Below, in pieces: positions 8,528-14,658 of a stretch of DNA of 14,658 bases; position 1 is the first letter of the stretch, and every line of letters starts with the position of its first letter. The position numbers and the translations under genes are program-made. The notes under the pieces are model-generated. The model worked only from the letters and a program-made list of their open reading frames with translations. It made no database searches and was not told the DNA's origin. Location of the stretch: the NCBI GenBank assembly GCA_937965665.1, contig CALCJE010000356.1:1-14658 (forward strand), read 5' to 3'. The DNA comes from an uncultured Bacteroidales bacterium (GTDB lineage: Bacteria > Bacteroidota > Bacteroidia > Bacteroidales > UBA4417).

Positions 8528-9556
8528 TTACAAACCTTGTTTTTCAAGTTCTCTCCATACCAATGCACTGGCACCCATAATGGCAACAGAACCCAGCTTG
8601 AGACTTGACGGGAGTATTTTTACCTTGTTCTTAAAAATAGGCAGCAGGTGACGTTCCATGCTTTCCTTGGTTGGTTTAAAAATATAATCACCGGCGGCTA
8701 CGGGGCCTCCAAAAAGGAAGATGGCTTCAGGACTCAGGTGGTGAACTGTATCTGCCAGGGCTTCGCCTAATAATTCACCGGTAACGGTAAATACTTCTTT
8801 GGCCAGTTTGTCACCCCGTTCGGCAGCTTCGAAAACAATTTTCGAATTCATTTCGTTGAACGGAATATCTGCAAGTTCACTTTCGGCACTGTTATATTTG
8901 GCCAGCAGTTCGAACACGGTACGTTTCATTCCGGTAGCCGAGCAATAGGCTTCCAGATGCCCGGTTCCACCACAACCGCAGGTGCGTGTTCCACGGCCTA
9001 TGGTGGTATGACCCACTTCGCCTGCAAAACCATCGGCACCGTAAACCAGGTCGCCATTCACAATTATTCCGCTGCCAAGCCCGGTGCCCAGGGTAATCAT
9101 CACGAAATTCTTCATATTCTTGCCTCCCCCGAATATCAGTTCTCCAAGTGCAGCAGCATTTGCATCGTTGGTAAGTTTAATATTCGTGATTTCAGGAAAT
9201 TTAGCCTGTATCATCCGGGCAAAGGGTATTACACCCACGAAAGGCAGATTGGGTGCATGCTCAATGGTGCCGGTATAATAATTGGCATTCGGGGCTCCGA
9301 TACCGATTCCCATCACACCTATGGCCGGGTTGATCTTTGATACCACATCAATCGCTGATTTGATTTCAGCGGCAAGCAGTTCAATATATTCGGCAAGTAA
9401 TTCTTCCGATACGGACTCACTTCCTGTGGGATTATCTCTTTTCTGGGGGGTAGGCAACTGCGGCTGCTTTTCATATAAAATATTCCCTTCGCGGTCAACT
9501 ACTCCGATGGCGGTATTGGTTCCACCAATATCAATTCCAATTGCTACTTGTTTCAT
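8528..9556 (-). CDS. ROK-family sugar kinase (probable glucokinase)
   Basis: ROK-family ATP-dependent hexokinase, 342 aa, cytoplasmic (no signal peptide). The N-terminal phosphate-binding loop is DIGGTNTAIGVVD (9-21). The catalytic aspartate is D131 in LTNDANAAALGE. TLGTGLGSGI (155-164) is the second nucleotide-binding block. The ROK signature has sugar-contacting E180 and H183 in GEVGH, then CGCGGTGHLE (193-202). Zinc-ligand spacing H183-C193-C195-200 matches that known from Mlc (H-x9-C-x-C-x4-C), but position 200 is His where Cys is usual. There is no N-terminal helix-turn-helix, so it is a kinase and not a ROK repressor. It follows the MFS transporter by 88 bp and ends at a strong terminator, implying that it phosphorylates sugar brought in by that transporter. 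Glucose is the most likely substrate; mannose or fructose are possible. Confidence 0.9.
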   Translation of the reverse strand: MKQVAIGIDIGGTNTAIGVVDREGNILYEKQPQLPTPQKRDNPTGSESVSEELLAEYIELLAAEIKSAIDVVSKINPAIGVMGIGIGAPNANYYTGTIEHAPNLPFVGVIPFARMIQAKFPEITNIKLTNDANAAALGELIFGGGKNMKNFVMITLGTGLGSGIIVNGDLVYGADGFAGEVGHTTIGRGTRTCGCGGTGHLEAYCSATGMKRTVFELLAKYNSAESELADIPFNEMNSKIVFEAAERGDKLAKEVFTVTGELLGEALADTVHHLSPEAIFLFGGPVAAGDYIFKPTKESMERHLLPIFKNKVKILPSSLKLGSVAIMGASALVWRELEKQGL

Positions 9557-9644
9557 TTGTAATGAGTTTTAATGATGTATTCTGTTTTTCTTATGATCCT
9601 TACAGGAATAATACAGTTTGTAACTTGTATAATGATTTTAAAAA

Positions 9645-10988
9645 TTAACGGAGTTTGCTTCCTTTAACTGCATAGAAGAAAATATACAGGTAGCAAAGCG
9701 CCGGAACAACAAATGCCCACGAATAGCCCGACAGGTCGGCAATTTTACCCATAATCAGCGGGATGATGGCACCACCGCAAATAAGGGTATTTATGATTCC
9801 TGAGGCAGTGCTGAGTTCACCGGGCTCAAGGTCTTTAACAGCCAGGGTGAAAATATTGGGGAACATAATGGAGTTAAACATTCCGATGGAAACTACGGCC
9901 CACAGCGCAACACTTCCCGATGTAAATGAAGTAACAAGCGCAAGGATGGCTGCAATCAAAGCAAATACGGCGAGCGAACGGCCGGCGTTGCCTTTGCCAA
10001 GTTGCATTAACAGGAAATTACCTACGGCAACAACCATAAATACAAGTCCTATATTCCAGCTCCAGTCAGTAACAAACGAACCTGAAACCAATGCCAGCAT
10101 CAGCACTAAAGCAACATAGGTGTATTTTTTGGTATTATCGGCAATTTTCGAAAGCATAATTGATCCGAAAAACCTGCCAACCATGGCACCGCCCCAATAT
10201 ATGGCTACATATTTACCGGCAACAACTGGATCCATAAGCTGGGTTGATTTCAGGTAGTTCAGGATCAGTCCTCCGGTACCTACTTCAGCACCCACGTAAA
10301 AGAAAATTCCTAATGCACCCAGGAGTACATGCGGGTGATTCCACACACTTTTCTTTGCCAACACAGAGTCGCCGCCAACTTCAGGAAGTTTAGTCAGGAA
10401 AATGGCAATTGCAACCAGTACAACAATAATTCCAATGATAATAAAAGGCATTTGAACAGTTTGAGCTTTTTCAAGCGCTGAAAGCATCGAACTGGCACCT
10501 TTAAAAATAAATACTGCTATAATCCAGGGAGCCACCATGGTAGCTATTGAATTCAGCGCCTGAACCAGGTTCATACGCCCACCGGCTGATTCTTCCGAAC
10601 CCAGGGCTGCAACATACGGATTGGCAGCTGTTTGTAAAAAGACCACACCCGATGCCAGTACAAAAGTAGCGGCAAGGAACAAAGGAAAAGAAGGAACTTT
10701 AGCGGCAGGGAAAAACAGGAAACTCCCGGCGGCCATTAAAAGCAAACCTGCAATTAGAGCGCTTTTGTACCCTATCCTTTTTATATACAATCCAATAGGT
10801 ATTGAAATAAAAAAATAGGTGATGAAGAAGGAAAAACTGAGCAGCTGAGCTTTAAACTCAGTGAGTTCAAAGATATCCTTCACCTGTCCGCTGAGGGTAA
10901 TTATAAACGTGGTTGCAAATCCAAAAATAAAAAAAATGGATCCGATCACAGTCATTCCCAGACCGTAGTTTGCGTTTTTTTGTTCCAT
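9645..10988 (-). CDS. FucP/GluP-type sugar MFS transporter
   Basis: Inner-membrane monosaccharide permease of the major facilitator superfamily, 447 aa, about 12 hydrophobic segments (first at about 10-32, last at about 423-441). The family signature QTAANPYVAALG (119-130), followed by RMNLVQALNS (138-147), is that of the fucose/glucose-galactose permease group. A central hydrophilic stretch (about 200-218) separates the two six-helix halves, and the second half opens with FFYVGAEVGTGG (229-240). In E. coli FucP the proton-coupling acids are Asp46 (in an ND-ILIP motif) and Glu135 (in LETAANPF). Here, by my hand alignment, the first region reads GFATTFIITLSGQVK with no acid at that site, and the second position is Gln119. 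The sugar carried is not determined; with a ROK kinase downstream, glucose or mannose released by periplasmic hydrolases is the natural guess. Confidence 0.9.
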   Translation of the reverse strand: MEQKNANYGLGMTVIGSIFFIFGFATTFIITLSGQVKDIFELTEFKAQLLSFSFFITYFFISIPIGLYIKRIGYKSALIAGLLLMAAGSFLFFPAAKVPSFPLFLAATFVLASGVVFLQTAANPYVAALGSEESAGGRMNLVQALNSIATMVAPWIIAVFIFKGASSMLSALEKAQTVQMPFIIIGIIVVLVAIAIFLTKLPEVGGDSVLAKKSVWNHPHVLLGALGIFFYVGAEVGTGGLILNYLKSTQLMDPVVAGKYVAIYWGGAMVGRFFGSIMLSKIADNTKKYTYVALVLMLALVSGSFVTDWSWNIGLVFMVVAVGNFLLMQLGKGNAGRSLAVFALIAAILALVTSFTSGSVALWAVVSIGMFNSIMFPNIFTLAVKDLEPGELSTASGIINTLICGGAIIPLIMGKIADLSGYSWAFVVPALCYLYIFFYAVKGSKLR

Positions 10989-11113
10989 AATGTTTGGTTA
11001 GATTGGTTAAATTGATTTGTATTCAATATTAAAGAGTTTACCCGAAGATTTTTGAAAGACTTATCTGATGTGTACTGCCCGTTTATTCTGTGCCAAAAAC
11101 AAAAATCTATAAG

Positions 11114-11121
11114 CAAATATA
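11114..11121 (-). promoter_or_regulatory. Candidate Bacteroidota -7 box (TATATTTG) for the MFS-ROK operon
   Basis: Minus-strand TATATTTG is an exact match to the Bacteroidota -7 consensus TAnnTTTG. It lies 125 bp upstream of the transporter ATG. No well-spaced -33 TTTG is visible (the nearest TTG lies 15 nt upstream of the box), so this rests on the -7 element alone. Confidence 0.45.
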
Positions 11122-11131
11122 AAGCTTTATA
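11118..11131. promoter_or_regulatory. 14-bp perfect palindrome overlapping the MFS promoter, candidate operator
   Basis: TATAAAGCTTTATA is a perfect 14-bp palindrome that overlaps the candidate -7 box by four bases and extends into the -7/-33 spacer, where a bound dimer would block polymerase. Flanks are also similar in sequence (GCAAA before, CAAAGC after). No cognate regulator is in the window. Confidence 0.35.
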
Positions 11132-11363
11132 CAAAGCAATATATTTTCTGATGTCGTAAAAATAGAGAACTTAGTGTTAAGTTCACACAAAGATCAATTT
11201 TTTTTTTACAACCCAGCAGCGTATATTATTAACATACTGATGCACAAATCACTAAACAAATTTTTCGGAAACGAAGGAAAAAATGGAGGAAAATTAAATC
11301 AACAGCTGTACCTGATGCTAGCAGTTTTAAAAATTATTGAAATTGAATAGCCACAAAATAAAT

Positions 11364-12620
11364 TTAGGTTTTCTGTTTTTTCTTTTTGGCGGCAGGAAAC
11401 AATACATTGTTTAAAATAAGCCTGTAGCCAGGCGAATTCGGGAACAGGTTGAGATCGGTTGGCGGATCTCCTACCCGGTGTTCATAATCTTCGGGATCGT
11501 GCCCGCCATAAAAAGTCCAGGTGCCTTTCCCATAATCACCATGTATATACCGGGCTTCGTTCAGGGCTTTGTTTTCGCCCATAATAATAACTTCCGGTTT
11601 CACATACTTTTTATCAAATGCAGTGGTTTGTCCCCTGAAACCATGTATCACCTGCATATGGTTCTGGCACAACATGGTGGGAACCGGGTCCCATTTTGCA
11701 GAAAAGTCGAACAGGGTAAAAAAGTCGTTATTCTGGCTAACAGCGCGGTTGGTATTCACGTCGATGGATGAAATCTCGTACTCATAAGGGTTTGTAACCA
11801 AGCTGAAATTCCTGAAAGCAAAGCAATTATCATAATTTAATTTCGATTGTGCTTTTGCATCCATGGCATCGCCATCAAACATCACATCACAAATATCCAC
11901 ATTTTCGGCTGCCAGGGCAACATCGTAGCTGTCGGGCGCCGAACACATCGAAAACAAATACCCGCCGCCTGAAACAAAGTCCCTGATTTTTTCGGCTACA
12001 GCCAGTTTCATTTGCGAAACTTTCTTAAAGCCCAGTTTTCGGGCCATTTCCTCGTTGGTACGCACATCTTCCCTGTACCAGGATGCATTTCGGTAAGCGC
12101 CCCAGAACTTGCCATACTGACCGGTAAAATCTTCATGATGCAGGTGCAACCAGTCGTACATGGGCAACACCCCCGAAATTAGTTCCTCGTCGTACACGAT
12201 ATCATAGGGAATTTCGGCGTATGTCAGTGCCAGTGTAACGGCATCATCCCAGGGAAGCTTGTTTTTAGGCGAATACACGGCAATTTTAGGCGCTTTATTG
12301 AGCTTTACCTCGTCCATATTCACTTCTGGATCAGCTATTTCCTGCAGGATAGAGGCCGCCTGTGCATCGGCAATAACTTCGCTGGACACACCCCTGATAA
12401 AACATTCATTTTCAAAGGCTTTTAAGTACTTGATCATAAAAGCGCCACCCCTGTAGTTCAGCAACCAGCTTACTTCGGCTTCCTGTTGCAGCATCCAATA
12501 CGTAATACCATAGGCTTTCAGGTGATTTTTCTGCGACTGGTCCATAGGTATAAGCAGGTATGCCGCAAAACTACGGGTCATCGTCAGGAAGAAAACCATT
12601 AAAAGGATGCTTCGTTTCAT
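11364..12620 (-). CDS. Conserved secreted protein of unknown function ('asparagine synthetase B' family by label only)
   Basis: I choose the ATG at 12620 (418 aa) over an in-frame ATG at 12671 because it puts a clean signal peptide at the N-terminus (MKRSILLMVFFLTMTRSFA, then AYLLIPMD). I recognise a Bacteroidota-wide family from conserved blocks: QKNHLKAYGITYW (30-42), WLHLHHEDFTGQYGKFWGAY (157-176), GGGYLFSMCSAPDSYDVAL (218-236), KWDPVPTMLCQNH (309-321), YGGHDPEDYEHRVGDPPTDL (371-390) and NSPGYRLILNNVLFPA (395-410), with a basic KKKKQKT tail. The alternating strands and GGG-YLFSMCS turn suggest an amidotransferase-like (ThuA/DJ-1-like) fold, with C226 near where a nucleophile could sit; this is inference. 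There is no ATP-pyrophosphatase SGGxDS motif or N-terminal catalytic Cys2, so it is not an asparagine synthetase. It lies 177 bp downstream of dnaB. Confidence 0.85.
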   Translation of the reverse strand: MKRSILLMVFFLTMTRSFAAYLLIPMDQSQKNHLKAYGITYWMLQQEAEVSWLLNYRGGAFMIKYLKAFENECFIRGVSSEVIADAQAASILQEIADPEVNMDEVKLNKAPKIAVYSPKNKLPWDDAVTLALTYAEIPYDIVYDEELISGVLPMYDWLHLHHEDFTGQYGKFWGAYRNASWYREDVRTNEEMARKLGFKKVSQMKLAVAEKIRDFVSGGGYLFSMCSAPDSYDVALAAENVDICDVMFDGDAMDAKAQSKLNYDNCFAFRNFSLVTNPYEYEISSIDVNTNRAVSQNNDFFTLFDFSAKWDPVPTMLCQNHMQVIHGFRGQTTAFDKKYVKPEVIIMGENKALNEARYIHGDYGKGTWTFYGGHDPEDYEHRVGDPPTDLNLFPNSPGYRLILNNVLFPAAKKKKQKT

Positions 12621-12797
12621 GTTGGGTTTTTCAAACAATGATGTTGATACCTTCAGAATTGGCAAATCCATTCAGGATACAACAGGAATTTTTACAGGGA
12701 AAACAAAAATTTCCTTCGAAAAGTTCAATACTTCAGTCGATCCGGCAATGATTGAAATTGAGAGAAATAAAACCTAAAACTGATGATATTCAGTAAT

Positions 12798-14366
12798 TTA
12801 GAAACCGGGTGAACCCAGGTCGACCTCATCGTCCATGCTGTTGAGCCGCGACTGCATGATTACCGTATTATTCATCGGCTGCTCAAAACTGTTGTTTGGC
12901 GATAGTTGCATACCCATTTTTTCCATGCCTAAACCTTCAAGGTCCTGAAAACGCGCAAACCGGCTGATAAACTGTAACCACACTTCGTCGGTAGCACCAT
13001 TTCGGTGCTTTGCTATGATAATCTGCGCCTTACCTTCGGTTGAATTTCCTTCTTCGTCCTCCATAATTTTATAATATTCAGGACGATAGATAAAAAGTAC
13101 AAGGTCGGCATCCTGCTCAATAGCTCCTGATTCACGAAGGTCCGAAAGCTGGGGCTTCTTGCTTCCCTGGGCTGTACTTCGCGTTTCGACTGATCGGTTT
13201 AGCTGCGAGAGCGCAATTACCGGGATATTTAATTCTTTGGCAAGACTCTTCAATGAACGCGAGATCGTAGAAATTTCCTGCTCACGGTTGCCGCTTCCTC
13301 CTTTTTTATCTCCTCCCCCGGTCATCAGCTGGATATAATCGATCATAACCATATCGATATCGTACTGCGCTTTGAGCCTGCGACATTTGGCTCGCAGTTC
13401 GAAGATGGACAGCGAAGGGGTATCGTCAATATAAATAGGTGCGGTAATCAGTTTCGAAATACGCGCATTCAGTTGCTCCCATTCAAAATTTTGCAATTGC
13501 CCTCGCCTGATAGCGCTGGCCGAAAGTTCAGACTCGGAAGCTACAAGGCGGGCCACCAGCTGATCGGCCGTCATTTCGAGTGAGAAGAAGGCTACTGCTT
13601 TTTTTGCCTCCACAGCAATATTACGTGCCATCGAAAGTGTAAAAGCTGTTTTACCCATACCCGGACGGGCTGCAACAATAATAAGGTCGCTTCGTTGCCA
13701 GCCCCCCGTAAGTTTATCGAGATCGATAAAACCGGAAGGTACGCCGGAAGAAACACCATCGTTTTTACGGGCATTATCAATCTGGTTCAAAACTTTGTGA
13801 ACCAGTTCGGGCATCAGCTGTGCTTTTTTCCGCAGGTTATTTTCGCTGATCGAAAAAAGATTGCTTTCTGTTTCATCGAGCAGATCGAAAACATCAGTTG
13901 AGTCTTCGAAAGATTTACGGATAGTTTCGGTTGATATTTTGATGAGTTCGCGTTGCAGAAATTTCTGTTTCAGAATTCCCACATGGAATTCGATATTTGC
14001 CGATGATGCAATACGCGAAGTTAGTTGGGTAATGTAAAACGGCCCGCCGGCAAGTTCCAGTTTGCCATTCTGGCGAAGGGTATTGGTTACCGTAAGGATA
14101 TCAACCGGTTCGTTGTTATGAAATAACATGGTGATAGCCTCGAAAATGGCCTGGTGCGATTCCTTATAAAATACCTCAGGCACCAGCATATCAATAACAG
14201 CTGCCACGGCATCTTTTTCGAGCATAAGTGCTCCGAGAACTGCCTCTTCGAGGTCAGTGGCCTGGGGTGGCAACTTGCCATGATCCTGGAAAGGATCCCT
14301 TGATACTGAAGGCCTTTTGAATGTTTTTCGCGCTGCCAGCGCATCGGTTCTCTCGTTTTCTTCCAT
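12798..14366 (-). CDS. dnaB: Replicative DNA helicase DnaB
   Basis: Hexameric 5'-3' helicase that unwinds DNA at the replication fork and recruits primase; 522 aa from the ATG at 14366. An upstream in-frame TTG at 14375 would add three residues and is less likely. The N-terminal primase-interacting domain (about 31-175) starts with PPQATDLEEAVLGALM. The RecA-like domain (about 205-475) has Walker A ARPGMGKTAF (233-242), the H1a block VAFFSLEM (258-265), Walker B MVMIDYIQLM with D343, H3 PVIALSQLNRSVETR (382-396), and H4 LSDLRESGAIEQDADLVLF (408-426). There is no intein in the Walker loops, where DnaB inteins often sit. The C-terminal 45 residues (rich in Met, Asn, Ser and acids, ending GSPGF) look like the disordered tail usual in this phylum. 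It is a housekeeping gene with no visible tie to the sugar genes. Confidence 0.97.
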   Translation of the reverse strand: MEENERTDALAARKTFKRPSVSRDPFQDHGKLPPQATDLEEAVLGALMLEKDAVAAVIDMLVPEVFYKESHQAIFEAITMLFHNNEPVDILTVTNTLRQNGKLELAGGPFYITQLTSRIASSANIEFHVGILKQKFLQRELIKISTETIRKSFEDSTDVFDLLDETESNLFSISENNLRKKAQLMPELVHKVLNQIDNARKNDGVSSGVPSGFIDLDKLTGGWQRSDLIIVAARPGMGKTAFTLSMARNIAVEAKKAVAFFSLEMTADQLVARLVASESELSASAIRRGQLQNFEWEQLNARISKLITAPIYIDDTPSLSIFELRAKCRRLKAQYDIDMVMIDYIQLMTGGGDKKGGSGNREQEISTISRSLKSLAKELNIPVIALSQLNRSVETRSTAQGSKKPQLSDLRESGAIEQDADLVLFIYRPEYYKIMEDEEGNSTEGKAQIIIAKHRNGATDEVWLQFISRFARFQDLEGLGMEKMGMQLSPNNSFEQPMNNTVIMQSRLNSMDDEVDLGSPGF

Positions 14367-14454
14367 ACGTGTCAAAATTAGGGTAAAATCGCCCTGCTTT
14401 GTTTTTAGTTGCCAGAATAATTTATTAACAAAGCTGCCTTTGTCGGAAAAACCT

Positions 14455-14462
14455 CAAAAATA
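14455..14462 (-). promoter_or_regulatory. Candidate -7 box (TATTTTTG) for dnaB
   Basis: Minus-strand TATTTTTG matches TAnnTTTG exactly, 88 bp upstream of the dnaB ATG and downstream of the terminator at 14537-14569. No convincing -33 element is visible. A second exact match, TAATTTTG at 14373-14380, ends only 6 bp before the ATG and would give an almost leaderless mRNA. Confidence 0.35.
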
Positions 14463-14536
14463 TGGAAACAAAAGCTGATTATAATTCATTGTAACAGCGA
14501 TCGTCTACATAAAACCAGACTATATTTTTGAAGAGT

Positions 14537-14569
14537 AAAAAAAAGACTGCCATGTGCTGGCAGTCTTTT
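14537..14569 (-). terminator. Intrinsic terminator of the gene upstream of dnaB
   Basis: Perfect 11-bp stem (14541-14551 with 14559-14569, core GACTGCC/GGCAGTC) with a 7-nt loop. On the minus strand it is followed by a U run (eight A residues at 14537-14544 on the plus strand, part of them in the stem). It lies 21 bp beyond the stop codon at 14591. The four T residues at its other end could give weak plus-strand termination too. Confidence 0.9.
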
Positions 14570-14590
14570 AACAAATAGTTCCTTATGATA

Positions 14591-14658
14591 TTAGCGGGGT
14601 GCAACCGGTGCCGATCCGGGGTTATTCTGTGGCATCTGGGCACCGTTCGAGTTATCGA
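14591..14658 (-). CDS. C-terminal end of an unidentified protein (partial)
   Basis: Only 21 codons plus a TAA stop are in the window, reading ...DNSNGAQMPQNNPGSAPVAPR. The frame is supported by the terminator placed 21 bp after its stop. The tail is rich in Asn, Pro, Ala and Gln, as in a disordered C-terminus. No function can be assigned. Confidence 0.6.
   Translation of the reverse strand, partial: DNSNGAQMPQNNPGSAPVAPR

Larger units (their letters stand above)
10989..11363 (-). other. Intergenic region upstream of the MFS-ROK operon
   Basis: 375 bp with no supportable gene; a 60-codon minus-strand frame overlapping the MFS start has no signal peptide, family motif or plausible start context. 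It holds the candidate promoter and palindrome at 11114-11131. An inverted repeat at 11167-11184 (7-bp arms GAACTTA/TAAGTTC, 4-nt loop) is followed on the plus strand by ten T residues (11198-11207), separated by 13 nt, too far for a standard terminator. I see no clear terminator for the upstream 418-aa gene. Confidence 0.5.

Noticed and set aside
10952..11134. 60-codon minus-strand frame overlapping the MFS start
   Set aside because: It spans the candidate promoter, overlaps the transporter in another frame, and encodes a low-complexity polar peptide with no family resemblance.
11364..12620. Asparagine synthetase function
   Set aside because: No Cys2 glutaminase start, no ATP-pyrophosphatase motif, and an export signal; the label has no sequence support here.
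12621..12671. Upstream ATG at 12671 as the start of the 418-aa protein
   Set aside because: It would put 17 polar residues before the hydrophobic signal segment and spoil the signal peptide; the ATG at 12620 is the better start.
12683..12716. Imperfect inverted repeat downstream of dnaB (GGAATTTTT / AAAAATTTCC) as its terminator
   Set aside because: The stem is A/T-rich with a bulge, has no G/C core and is not followed by a U tract, so it does not look like a real terminator.

Overview
The window comes from a member of the Bacteroidota, probably of the Bacteroidales/Marinilabiliales type. The evidence is a cluster of periplasmic glycoside hydrolases (GH92, GH31, GH43, GH2) with signal peptides ending in -AQ, -SQ or -GQ, the absence of Shine-Dalgarno sequences before starts, candidate promoters of the Bacteroidota TAnnTTTG type, a Bacteroidota-type DnaB tail, and a secreted 418-aa protein that I recognise as a Bacteroidota-wide family. 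Every gene lies on the minus strand, so transcription runs from high to low coordinates. I see no rRNA, tRNA, CRISPR array, insertion sequence or phage gene.

Right end (about 12.8-14.66 kb): the last 21 codons of an unidentified gene, a strong intrinsic terminator, then the replicative helicase gene dnaB. Next (11.36-12.62 kb) is a secreted protein of unknown function, usually database-labelled 'asparagine synthetase B', a name the sequence does not support.

Middle (8.5-11.1 kb): a two-gene unit, a FucP/GluP-type sugar MFS transporter followed by a ROK-family sugar kinase. A candidate promoter carrying a 14-bp perfect palindrome precedes it and a strong hairpin terminator follows it.

Left end (1-8.1 kb): after a 445-bp gap come GH2, GH43, GH31 and GH92 (the last runs off the window edge), with gaps of 78, 10 and 48 bp, almost certainly one operon. 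All four are predicted to be exported. The likely scheme is periplasmic exo-trimming of glycan side chains, followed by uptake of released monosaccharide by the MFS transporter and phosphorylation by the ROK kinase. No SusC/SusD pair, polysaccharide endo-enzyme or regulator is in the window, so the target glycan cannot be fixed. GH2+GH31+GH43 recalls xyloglucan side-chain trimming, but GH92 (alpha-mannosidase) does not fit that.

I did not find an obviously new system. The best leads are the misnamed conserved secreted protein, a FucP-type transporter that appears to lack both acidic residues used for proton coupling in E. coli FucP, and the palindrome over the transporter promoter.
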